Below, in pieces: positions 22,109-29,156 of a stretch of DNA of 39,190 bases (within the stretch, counting starts at the first letter, position 1; each line of letters opens with the position of its first letter). Origin of the DNA: an uncultured Prevotellaceae bacterium (lineage in GTDB: Bacteria; Bacteroidota; Bacteroidia; Bacteroidales; Muribaculaceae); NCBI GenBank assembly GCA_900318535.1, contig ONKU01000020.1, positions 1 through 39,190 on the forward strand, written 5' to 3'. A program made the translations under genes and the position numbers. The notes below the pieces were generated by a model that saw only the letters and a list, made by a program, of their open reading frames with translations, ran no database searches and was not told the DNA's origin.

Positions 22109-23071
22109 ATGAATTGGCAAGATATTAAGGGAAAATACCGGCAATTCAAGCAATGGCAACTGAATCCGATGAAATATGCCGACTGTGATGATGTCCATTA
22201 CTGCAATAATTGCGGACTGATGTTCTCTGGCAACTTCTGTCCCCGTTGTTCGCAGAAGGCCGACTTGGGCCGCATCAGCTGGAAAAGCGTGCGCAACGGC
22301 GTTATGGACATTTGGGGCTTGGGAACACGTTCGCTGCTTTACAGTGTCTGGCAGCTGCTGATGCGCCCCGGATATTTCATCAGTGACTACATCAGCGGCA
22401 AGCGCCAGGTGAGTTTCCCACCGGTAAAAATGCTGTTTATTGTCACCGTGATTTATTCACTTATCATCTATTGGCTTTTCCCCAAAGTTTTTGGCATTCA
22501 GCTGCATGACATAGATGAGGGAAGCCGTCAGCTGCTGAGTGATTATTACAATTGGTATGAGAGCCATTTCAGTTGGGCGATGTTGGGGATGTCTGTACTT
22601 GCCATTATCCCGACGTGGGTCATGTTCCGATACGCACCGCGCAATACCCGTCACAGTCTGCCCGAGGGCTTTTTCATTCAAGTCCTCTTCTCGGTGCTGA
22701 TGGTGGTGCTGAATTTCTTCTTGATATATTTGGTGCGGGTAAATCTCATTGCCTATAATGTCGCCATATCCCTATTCACGATGTTCTATTACATTGTCGG
22801 TTATATGCAGCTTTTTGGTTATGGATTTTGGGGCACCCTTTGGCGTGAGGCGTTCGTCTTACTGCCCATCGTCTTAATCGAGTTTGGGTTAATTTTCGCA
22901 TTCTTCGGTGTTGATGCTCTTGCCCCTCTCAACAAGCAACTCTCAGCTGATGAGATGCTGCAAATGAAAATCATTGCGGTAGGTGGCATGCTGTTATTGG
23001 CTGTTGTGATTATGGCCGTGGGCTGGGTAATCAATCTCATAGCCACACGCAAGGCGAGGAGGAGTCTTTAG
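22109..23071 (+). CDS. DUF3667 membrane protein with N-terminal zinc ribbon
   Basis: A 320-residue protein typical of Bacteroidota DUF3667. Residues 32-47 hold a zinc ribbon: C32 and C35 (YCNNC), C44 and C47 (CPRC). A conserved segment (GVMDIWGLGTRSLLYSVWQLLMRPGYFISDYISGKR, residues 64-99 in short) leads into six predicted membrane helices, near residues 106-124, 153-172, 187-207, 219-240, 250-270 and 289-309. The function is not established for this family. It is an integral inner-membrane protein with a cytoplasmic zinc knuckle. It is a single-gene unit that converges on the thioesterase gene, with tandem short repeats in between. Confidence 0.88.
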   Translation: MNWQDIKGKYRQFKQWQLNPMKYADCDDVHYCNNCGLMFSGNFCPRCSQKADLGRISWKSVRNGVMDIWGLGTRSLLYSVWQLLMRPGYFISDYISGKRQVSFPPVKMLFIVTVIYSLIIYWLFPKVFGIQLHDIDEGSRQLLSDYYNWYESHFSWAMLGMSVLAIIPTWVMFRYAPRNTRHSLPEGFFIQVLFSVLMVVLNFFLIYLVRVNLIAYNVAISLFTMFYYIVGYMQLFGYGFWGTLWREAFVLLPIVLIEFGLIFAFFGVDALAPLNKQLSADEMLQMKIIAVGGMLLLAVVIMAVGWVINLIATRKARRSL

Positions 23072-23114
23072 TCCCTAGTTTTTAGTCCCTAGTCCTTAGT
23101 TTCTAGTTTTTAGT
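23067..23114. repeat. Short degenerate tandem repeat (TAGTCCCTAGTTTT)
   Basis: The stretch between two convergent genes consists of about four imperfect copies of TAGTCCCTAG/TAGTTTTTAG. It includes the end of the DUF3667 gene and the stop codon of the thioesterase gene. Such CTAGT tracts probably arise by slippage. I see no hairpin with a U-tract. Confidence 0.7.
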
Positions 23115-23550
23115 CGTGGCCCTCAAAGGCGACGATGGCGTCGCGCCACACCTGTGGAATCGGGCTGGGCTGGTTGGTCTCGGGAGCCATATTGACCATC
23201 ACGGTGGCACAGGTGGCTTTCACCTCGCGGGTGCCGCTGTTGACCACGTGCTGCAGCAACGTCAGGCTCTTGTTGCCCAAGCGCATGCACTGGGTGAGCA
23301 CCTCGACGGGCTCGTTGAACAGGGTGGGTTTGAGGAAACTGCAGTTCACGTTGGCGATGATGACCGTGGGACGGCGCCAGTCGATGTCGGCCTGCACATT
23401 CAATCCTTTGAAATAATGCGTCTTACCCAGGTCAAAAAACTGGAAATAGACCGAATTGTTGACGTGGCCCAGTGCGTCCACGTCGTTGAAACGCAGCTGC
23501 ATGGGTGTTGAGCACTTGAAGGGGTATGGTGATTCGATTGCGTGATTCAT
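23110..23550 (-). CDS. Acyl-CoA thioesterase, hotdog fold (YbgC/FadM type)
   Basis: A 146-residue protein. The start MNHAIESPYP at 23550 is chosen because the open frame above it overlaps the DUF721 gene. The 4HBT signature is NDVDALGHVNNSVYFQFFD (residues 22-40), with D25 as the likely catalytic Asp of the D-x-D-x-x-G-H-x-N pattern. It should hydrolyse acyl-CoA thioesters in the cytoplasm; chain length cannot be predicted. It is the last gene of the recF-DUF721-thioesterase unit, 5 bp after DUF721. The stop codon lies within the CTAGT repeat tract. Confidence 0.9.
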   Translation of the reverse strand: MNHAIESPYPFKCSTPMQLRFNDVDALGHVNNSVYFQFFDLGKTHYFKGLNVQADIDWRRPTVIIANVNCSFLKPTLFNEPVEVLTQCMRLGNKSLTLLQHVVNSGTREVKATCATVMVNMAPETNQPSPIPQVWRDAIVAFEGHD

Positions 23551-23555
23551 TGTCG

Positions 23556-23846
23556 TTATTTGAAGATGATTTCGTGGATGATTTCGCGGCCCAGGGCCTC
23601 GTTGATGCGCTGGATGATGCTGGCGCGGATGAGCATCAGCTCGTTGGCCAGCGAGGCTGAAGACAGGCGTACGGTCATCACGCCGCCTGTCACGCTTCGC
23701 GAGATGGTGTAGCGGTTGATGCCGTCGCCCACGATTTGGGGCCACAGGGCACTGGCACGGTGCTCGTCGAGGGCGACGTCCAGGTTCTCCTTCTTGAGCA
23801 GGTCGTTGATGATTTGGCCGACGTTTTTGGCCTCGGTGCGTTTCAT
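23556..23846 (-). CDS. DUF721 (DciA-like) protein
   Basis: A 96-residue protein with the DUF721 pattern: an N-terminal helix (VGQIINDLLKKENLDVALDEHRASALWPQIVGDGINRYT, residues 9-47 in short), then LxVRLSSASLANELMLIRASIIQRINE near the C-terminus. DUF721 includes DciA, which loads or regulates replicative helicase in bacteria without DnaC, so a role in replication is plausible. Its ATG overlaps the recF stop by 4 bp, so the two are translationally coupled. This recF-DUF721 order is common in Bacteroidota. Confidence 0.88.
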   Translation of the reverse strand: MKRTEAKNVGQIINDLLKKENLDVALDEHRASALWPQIVGDGINRYTISRSVTGGVMTVRLSSASLANELMLIRASIIQRINEALGREIIHEIIFK

Positions 23847-24955
23847 GCCTGTTCTCCTCCTTTCAGCGTTGTGACGTTGCCGTTCTCGACCTGCATCAGG
23901 CAGTGGCCGCCGCCGTGGCGGGCAACGATTTCGTCGAGATGGGTGCGGTTGGTGTCAGTAATGAAGATCTGGCCGAAGCGGTCGCTTGACACGACATCGA
24001 CGATGCGCTCGACACGGCTGGCATCGAGGCGGTCAAAGATGTCGTCGAGCAGCAGGATGGGTACGGTGGCGTTGTTGGCCTTGAGGAAGTCAAACTGGGC
24101 GAACCTCAGGGCGATGGTGTAGGTCTTGCACTGTCCCTGACTGCCCGTGTGGCGCATGGGGTAATCGTCGAGCATGAGCTCGATGTCGTCGCGGTGGATG
24201 CCGCGTGTGGTGTGGCCGATGATGAGGTCGCGTTCGCGTGTGGCGGCCAAGTGCTCCTGCATCGTGCCGTCGTTGAGGTGGCTTTTGTAGTGCAGGCTCA
24301 CGGTCTCGTTCTCGCCGGCCACGGCATGATAGTAGTGCATGAAGATGGGCAGGAATTGCTCTACCCACTGGCTGCGGCGCTGGTGGATCAAGGCGGCATG
24401 CTGTGCCATGGCCTGCTCGACGGTCTCATACAGCAACGGGTCGCGCATCTCCTTCTTGATCATGGCATTGCGCTGCTCGACGGCCTTGTTGTAGCGGATG
24501 AGGGCATCGAGGTATTCGTTGTCGTTCTGCGAGATGATCAGGTCCATGAAACGGCGGCGCTCCTCACCGCTGCCGCGCACCAGATCCCAGTCCATGGGCG
24601 ACACCATGACCACGGGCAACAGTCCGATGTGCTGGCTCAGGCGCTGGTATTCCTTGCCGTCGCGGCGCACGACCTTGCGCTTGCCGCGTTGCAGGGCAAC
24701 GCTGATTTCCAGCGGCGTATCTTGACGGGTGTAACTGCCCTGGAGCATCATGTAAGGCTCGCCATGGCGTATGACCGCGCTGTTGTCGCTTGTCGAGGCA
24801 AAACTGCGGCACATGCTCAGGTAATAGATGGCATCGAGCACGTTGGTCTTGCCCTGCCCGTTGTTGCCGATCAGGCAGTTCAGCTTGGGCGAGAATTCCA
24901 ATCGCGCCTCGGCGATGTTCTTGTAGTTGACTATGGTGGCCGTATTCAGTGTCAT
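23843..24955 (-). CDS. recF: DNA replication and repair protein RecF
   Basis: A 370-residue SMC-like ATPase. It loads RecA at single-stranded gaps together with RecO and RecR. Walker A GNNGQGKT is at 30-37. The ABC-type signature region reads TGSQGQCKTYTIALR, and Walker B PILLLDDIFDRLDASR follows. I start at 24955 (MTLNTATIV) and not at 24964, because TACCTTTG (24962-24969) overlaps the latter. The chosen ATG is 6 nt past that -7 box, so the mRNA appears leaderless. It is the first gene of a three-gene unit with DUF721 and a thioesterase, and divergent from the pgeF-like gene. Confidence 0.95.
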   Translation of the reverse strand: MTLNTATIVNYKNIAEARLEFSPKLNCLIGNNGQGKTNVLDAIYYLSMCRSFASTSDNSAVIRHGEPYMMLQGSYTRQDTPLEISVALQRGKRKVVRRDGKEYQRLSQHIGLLPVVMVSPMDWDLVRGSGEERRRFMDLIISQNDNEYLDALIRYNKAVEQRNAMIKKEMRDPLLYETVEQAMAQHAALIHQRRSQWVEQFLPIFMHYYHAVAGENETVSLHYKSHLNDGTMQEHLAATRERDLIIGHTTRGIHRDDIELMLDDYPMRHTGSQGQCKTYTIALRFAQFDFLKANNATVPILLLDDIFDRLDASRVERIVDVVSSDRFGQIFITDTNRTHLDEIVARHGGGHCLMQVENGNVTTLKGGEQA

Positions 24956-24961
24956 GATGTG

Positions 24962-24969
24962 CAAAGGTA
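24962..24969 (-). promoter_or_regulatory. -7 box of recF, next to the start codon
   Basis: On the minus strand, TACCTTTG is followed by CACATC and then ATG. Transcription should start within about 1 nt of the start codon. The -33 region has no clear TTTG. Confidence 0.65.
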
Positions 24970-25013
24970 CTGAGATTTCTTCGATCTAAGGTGAACTAAT
25001 GGGAATAAAATGT

Positions 25014-25021
25014 TACCTTTG
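25014..25021 (+). promoter_or_regulatory. -7 box of the pgeF-like gene, next to the start codon
   Basis: TACCTTTG is followed by TTGTC and then ATG at 25027. As with divergent recF, the transcript should be leaderless or nearly so. No TTTG is found at -33. Confidence 0.65.
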
Positions 25022-25026
25022 TTGTC

Positions 25027-25815
25027 ATGATAGAACTTGAGAAATTGGAATTTGCGAGAGAGCTGGCGGGAGTGGAGGCCTTCTCGACGACGCGTGGCCA
25101 GGTGGATGGACGCAATGCCTACTCGGGCGTGAACTTGTGTGACTATGTGGGCGACGATGCCCTGCGGGTGCTTGACGCGCGGCTCACGCTGGCGATGCAG
25201 CTGGGTGTTGACCTCGATGACCTGGTCATGCCGCGGCAGACGCATTCGTGCCGCGTGGCCGTCATCGACGAGCGTTTCCGCGCGCTGGACATCGACCAGC
25301 AGGAGGCGACCCTCGAGGGTGTAGACGCATTGGTGACAAGGCTGCAAGGCATCGTCATTGGCGTGAATACGGCCGATTGCGTGCCCATCGTCCTGGTTGA
25401 CAGTCAAGCTGGCATCGTCGCCGTGGCCCACGCGGGCTGGCGTGGCACGGTGGGACGTATTGCCAAGGCTGTGGTTGAGGAAATGTGCCGTCAAGGCGCC
25501 ACTGTCGACCGCATTCAGGCAGCAATGGGACCCAGCATCTGCCAGGACTGTTTCGAGGTGGGTGACGAGGTGGTCGAGGCCTTCAAGCAGGCCCATTTCA
25601 ACCTCAATGCTATTGTTAAACGCAACGCCGCAACGGGCAAAGCCCACATCGACCTGCGCGCCGCCAACCGCGCTGTGCTGACCGCAGCCGGCGTGCCCGC
25701 GGCCAATATCGTCGAGTCACAGCATTGCTCCCGTTGCGAGCACACTCGTTTCTTCTCAGCCCGCCGCTTAGGCATCAACAGCGGCCGAACCTTCACCGGA
25801 ATATATAGGAAATAA
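25027..25815 (+). CDS. pgeF: Peptidoglycan editing factor / YfiH-type purine nucleosidase family protein
   Basis: A 262-residue member of the multicopper-oxidase-like YfiH family (DUF152, Cu-oxidase_4). The three metal-binding landmarks are present: H73 in PRQTH (69-73), C118 in NTADCVPI, and H135 in AHAGWRG. Members act on purine nucleosides (adenosine deaminase and phosphorylase activity), and E. coli PgeF/YfiH keeps wrong amino acids out of peptidoglycan. Earlier labels such as laccase are probably misleading. The length is typical. It is cytoplasmic, a single-gene unit, divergent from recF and convergent with the metallopeptidase gene. The choice of ATG at 25027 is supported by the -7 box 5 nt before it. 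Confidence 0.9.
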   Translation: MIELEKLEFARELAGVEAFSTTRGQVDGRNAYSGVNLCDYVGDDALRVLDARLTLAMQLGVDLDDLVMPRQTHSCRVAVIDERFRALDIDQQEATLEGVDALVTRLQGIVIGVNTADCVPIVLVDSQAGIVAVAHAGWRGTVGRIAKAVVEEMCRQGATVDRIQAAMGPSICQDCFEVGDEVVEAFKQAHFNLNAIVKRNAATGKAHIDLRAANRAVLTAAGVPAANIVESQHCSRCEHTRFFSARRLGINSGRTFTGIYRK

Positions 25816-25818
25816 AAC

Positions 25819-25856
25819 AAAATCGTGACCGAGGATAACATCCCCGTCACGATTTT
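25819..25856. terminator. Bidirectional terminator between convergent genes
   Basis: AAAATCGTGAC (25819-25829) and GTCACGATTTT (25846-25856) form a perfect 11-bp stem, with a further GGAT/ATCC pairing in the loop. A-rich and T-rich sides on the two flanks suit both strands. It serves the pgeF-like gene (+) and the metallopeptidase (-). Confidence 0.9.
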
Positions 25857-25877
25857 GGATACTGTTGTCAATGGGTT

Positions 25878-26753
25878 TTACAGGGTGGCGTCGCTTTCCT
25901 GGAAGGTGGTGGCGCGGCGCACGTCGCCGGTCTGGTAACCCAGCTTGAACCACTTCATGCGCTGTGCGCTGGTGCCGTGGGTGAAGCTCTCGGGCTGTGC
26001 ATAGCCCTGTGAGCGCTTCTGCAGGTAGTCGTCACCGATCTTCTGTGCGCAGTCGATGGCCTCCTGCAGGTCCCTGTCGCTGATGGAGCCGAATAACTTG
26101 CTCTCATAGTGTGCCCACACGCCGGCATAGAAGTCGGCCATGAGTTCCAGACGCACGCTGTACTTGTTGGCGTTGGTCTGGTTGGTGGCCTGCATGCGCT
26201 GGTGAGCCTTGTCCAGGGTGCCCATCAGGTACTCGATGTGGTGACCCACCTCGTGAGCGATGACATAGGCCTTGGCAAGGCTGGAGTTGTCACCCTTCAC
26301 GCCCAATTGACGGTCCATGGTCTGGAAGAATGAAAGGTCGAGATAAACCTTCTGGTCGCCCGAGCAGTAGAACGGTCCGACTGCGGCATTACCCTGTCCG
26401 CAAGCGGTTTGGGTCGTACCGGTGTACAGCACCAGCGTGGGAGCGGGATATTCGCCGATTCCATACTCTCTGAAAATCTGTGACCAGATGTCCTCGGTGC
26501 TGGCAATAACCTGCTTGGAGAAGGTGGCCAGTTCCTGTTCCTCCTCGCTGAACTCGCCTTCCTGTACGGTCTCGTTCTGCATAGCCATGCCACCAGCCTG
26601 TTGTAACACGTCGCCGATGTTGCCACCCATCAGCAGGGTGATCAGTCCGGCAATAATCAGTCCGCCGATGCCACCCAGACCAATCTTGGTACCGGTGCCC
26701 ATTCTGCGGCGATCTTCCACATTTTCGCTTTCGCGTCTTCCTTCTAGTCTCAT
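25878..26753 (-). CDS. Neutral zinc metallopeptidase, YpfJ type, membrane anchored
   Basis: A 291-residue protein of the YpfJ/zinc_peptidase family. It has a basic N-terminus (MRLEGRRES...RRR), a membrane anchor at about residues 23-43 (GLGGIGGLIIAGLITLLMG) and then a periplasmic catalytic domain. The zinc motif HEVGH is at 167-171, inside VIAHEVGHHIEYLMG. C118 and C130 may form a disulfide. The C-terminus has the conserved GTSAQRMKWFKLGYQTGD. It is a predicted membrane-tethered peptidase of unknown substrate. It is a single-gene unit, with its own promoter (26801-26833) and the shared terminator at its end. Confidence 0.92.
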   Translation of the reverse strand: MRLEGRRESENVEDRRRMGTGTKIGLGGIGGLIIAGLITLLMGGNIGDVLQQAGGMAMQNETVQEGEFSEEEQELATFSKQVIASTEDIWSQIFREYGIGEYPAPTLVLYTGTTQTACGQGNAAVGPFYCSGDQKVYLDLSFFQTMDRQLGVKGDNSSLAKAYVIAHEVGHHIEYLMGTLDKAHQRMQATNQTNANKYSVRLELMADFYAGVWAHYESKLFGSISDRDLQEAIDCAQKIGDDYLQKRSQGYAQPESFTHGTSAQRMKWFKLGYQTGDVRRATTFQESDATL

Positions 26754-26800
26754 AGTGATAATGCTATTTTTAAGTTGTTGTTATTCTCCTCTAAAGAGTG

Positions 26801-26833
26801 CAAATTTAATGTTTTTTTTAATAATGCATCAAA
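26801..26833 (-). promoter_or_regulatory. Promoter of the metallopeptidase gene
   Basis: On the minus strand, TTTG (26830-26833) and TAAATTTG (26801-26808) match -33 and -7, spaced by 21 nt. The leader is about 40 nt. Confidence 0.75.
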
Positions 26834-26935
26834 TTCTCGCGTTTTTTCTTCATTTTTCTCGATGAATTGCAATCGATTTCGGGGCAGAAATGCAAAAAGC
26901 GGTGTAAAGAAGCAATGATATTGAGGTTTAATTTG

Positions 26936-26943
26936 TACCTTTG
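26936..26943 (+). promoter_or_regulatory. -7 box of glgB
   Basis: TACCTTTG is an exact -7 box, 30 bp upstream of the glgB ATG at 26974. The region is divergent from the metallopeptidase promoter, and the two are about 100 bp apart. Confidence 0.65.
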
Positions 26944-26973
26944 TGCTCATCACTTAATAAGAACTGACCGAAA

Positions 26974-29055
26974 ATGAGGAAGAAAAAGAATCTTGCGATT
27001 ATCAACGATGACCCGTGGCTGGAGCCTTACAGCGACGCCATCAACGGGCGGCATCAGGATGCTGTGAACAAGATAGCCGAGCTCACGGGCGGCACGGGCA
27101 ATCTGGTCGAGTTTGCCAACGCCTACAACTACTATGGCTTGCACCGCACGACCGACGGCAACTGGGTGTTCCGTGAATGGGCACCTAATGCTACCGAGAT
27201 TTATCTTATCGGCCAGTTCAACGACTGGCGCGAGTGTGCCCCCTACAAGCTGAAACGGCTGGACAACGGCAATTGGGAAATCGTCTTGCCCGAGCGCGCC
27301 ATGCACCACGGCGACCTGTACAAGCTGCGCGTGCACTGGCAGGGCGGAGAAGGCGAGCGCATCCCGGCCTATGCCACGCGCGTGGTTCAGGACGAGAAGA
27401 CCTACATCTTCTCGGCCCAGGTGTGGGCACCCGAACAGCCCTACGAGTTCAAGGTCAAGGACTTTGTACCCAACACGGGTCCGCTGCTCATCTATGAGTG
27501 CCACATCGGCATGGCGCAGAACCGCGAGGGTGTGGGTACCTATGAGGAGTTCCGCGTGAACGTGCTGCCGCGCATCGTTGCCGACGGCTACAATGCCATC
27601 CAGATCATGGCCATCCAGGAGCATCCTTACTACGGCTCATTCGGCTACCATGTGTCGAGTTTCTATGCAGCCTCGTCGCGTTTCGGCACGCCCGAGGAGT
27701 TGAAACATCTCATCGACGACGCCCATGCCGCCGGCGTGGCCGTTATCATGGACATCGTGCACTCCCATGCAGTGAAGAACGAGGTCGAGGGCTTGGGCTG
27801 CTTTGACGGCACGGGCGACCTGTACTTCTACGGCGATGGCAAGCGCGAACACCCGGCATGGGACTCGTTGTGCTTCGATTACGGCAAGAATGCCGTGTTG
27901 AATTTCCTGCTGTCCAACTGCAAGTTCTGGCTGCAGGAGTACAAGTTTGACGGCTTCCGCTTTGATGGCGTGACCTCGATGCTCTACTTTAGCCACGGCT
28001 TGGGACAGGCATTCGGCAGCTATGACGATTATTACAATGGCGGCGAGGACACCAATGCCATCACCTATCTCACGCTGGCCAACGTGCTGATCCACACCAT
28101 CAATCCCCATGCCATCACCATTGCCGAGGAAATGAGCGGCATGCCCGGACTGGCCCGCACTTTCAAGGACGGCGGCATCGGCTTTGACTACCGCATGGCG
28201 ATGGGCATCCCCGACTACTGGATCAAGACCATCAAGGAGCGTAAGGACGAGGATTGGCACCCCACTTCCATTTTCTGGGAGCTGACCAACCGCCGTGCCG
28301 ACGAGAAAACCGTTTCCTATGCCGAGAGCCACGACCAGGCCCTCGTGGGTGACAAGACCATCATCTTCCGCCTCATCGACAAGGAGATGTACTGGCACAT
28401 GATGACGGGCGACCACGACGGCACCGTGGACCGCGGCATGGCGCTGCACAAGATGATTCGCCTGGTGACCGCTTCGCTCATCAACGGCGCCTATCTCAAC
28501 TTCATGGGCAACGAGTGGGGACATCCCGAGTGGATTGACTTCCCCCGTGAGGGTAACGGCTGGAGCTACAAGTATGCCCGCCGCCAGTGGGATCTCGTGG
28601 ACCGTGAGGACCTGAAGTACCAGTTCCTCAACAACTGGGACAACGACATGATCCACCTCATTGGCGGAGTCAAGAATTTCCAGCAGCTGCCCGTGCGCAA
28701 GCTTTGGGACAAGGACGACGACCAGGTGCTGGCCTACATGCGCGGCCACTTGGTGTTTGTCTTCAACTTCAGCCCCACGCAGTCCCATGTGGATTATCCC
28801 ATGCTGGCTCCTGAGGGCGAGTATGAGTCAGTGTTCGACAGCGATAATCCCCGCTATGGCGGCTATGGCAATATCGATGAGGACGTTAAGCACTTCACCG
28901 AGCATGACGGCCTGTATGCCGATGCCCATTTGGGGTGGCTCAAACTCTACCTGCCGGCCCGCAGCGCTCAGGTCCTGCGCCTGAAACCGCCCAAGCGCAA
29001 GCCGGCCACCAAGCCAAAGGCATCGTCGCCAAAATCAAAAAAATCTGCCAAATAA
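26974..29055 (+). CDS. glgB: 1,4-alpha-glucan branching enzyme (GH13_8 type)
   Basis: A 693-residue glycogen branching enzyme. It cuts alpha-1,4 chains and rejoins them as alpha-1,6 branches. An N-terminal CBM48-type domain (residues about 55-165, FREWAPNATEIYLIGQFNDW) precedes the GH13 barrel. Catalytic residues: nucleophile D331 (FRFDGV), acid/base E385 (IAEEMSG) and the transition-state stabiliser D454 (ESHDQ). The GH13_8 type is the one closest to eukaryotic branching enzymes and is common in Bacteroidota. The C-terminal 25 residues are Lys/Pro/Ser-rich (KPPKRKPATKPKASSPK), probably a disordered tail. No other glg gene is next to it. The stop codon lies inside the loop of the terminator that follows. 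Confidence 0.96.
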   Translation: MRKKKNLAIINDDPWLEPYSDAINGRHQDAVNKIAELTGGTGNLVEFANAYNYYGLHRTTDGNWVFREWAPNATEIYLIGQFNDWRECAPYKLKRLDNGNWEIVLPERAMHHGDLYKLRVHWQGGEGERIPAYATRVVQDEKTYIFSAQVWAPEQPYEFKVKDFVPNTGPLLIYECHIGMAQNREGVGTYEEFRVNVLPRIVADGYNAIQIMAIQEHPYYGSFGYHVSSFYAASSRFGTPEELKHLIDDAHAAGVAVIMDIVHSHAVKNEVEGLGCFDGTGDLYFYGDGKREHPAWDSLCFDYGKNAVLNFLLSNCKFWLQEYKFDGFRFDGVTSMLYFSHGLGQAFGSYDDYYNGGEDTNAITYLTLANVLIHTINPHAITIAEEMSGMPGLARTFKDGGIGFDYRMAMGIPDYWIKTIKERKDEDWHPTSIFWELTNRRADEKTVSYAESHDQALVGDKTIIFRLIDKEMYWHMMTGDHDGTVDRGMALHKMIRLVTASLINGAYLNFMGNEWGHPEWIDFPREGNGWSYKYARRQWDLVDREDLKYQFLNNWDNDMIHLIGGVKNFQQLPVRKLWDKDDDQVLAYMRGHLVFVFNFSPTQSHVDYPMLAPEGEYESVFDSDNPRYGGYGNIDEDVKHFTEHDGLYADAHLGWLKLYLPARSAQVLRLKPPKRKPATKPKASSPKSKKSAK

Positions 29056-29070
29056 GGCAGATTTTTTTTG
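29041..29070 (+). terminator. Intrinsic terminator of glgB, overlapping the gene end
   Basis: AAATCTGCC (29041-29049) and GGCAGATTT (29056-29064) form a perfect 9-bp stem. The glgB TAA (29053-29055) lies in the loop. A run of eight T (29062-29069) follows and runs directly into the -33 region of the next promoter. Confidence 0.92.
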
Positions 29071-29096
29071 TTTTATCGCAAAAATCACTACCTTTG
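29067..29096 (+). promoter_or_regulatory. Promoter of the dockerin-SusD fusion gene
   Basis: TTTG (29067-29070) and TACCTTTG (29089-29096) match -33 and -7 with an 18-nt spacer. The -33 box is the end of the T-tract of the glgB terminator. The leader is about 55 nt. Confidence 0.7.
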
Positions 29097-29156
29097 TAAA
29101 TGGTATATTGATTCTCCAAGCCTTTAATTATTTATTATCATAAAACCCTAGAGACA

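Noticed and set aside
23067-23114. CTAGT tandem repeats as a possible regulatory or CRISPR-like array
   Set aside because: The units are very short and irregular, lie between convergent genes, and fit simple slippage.
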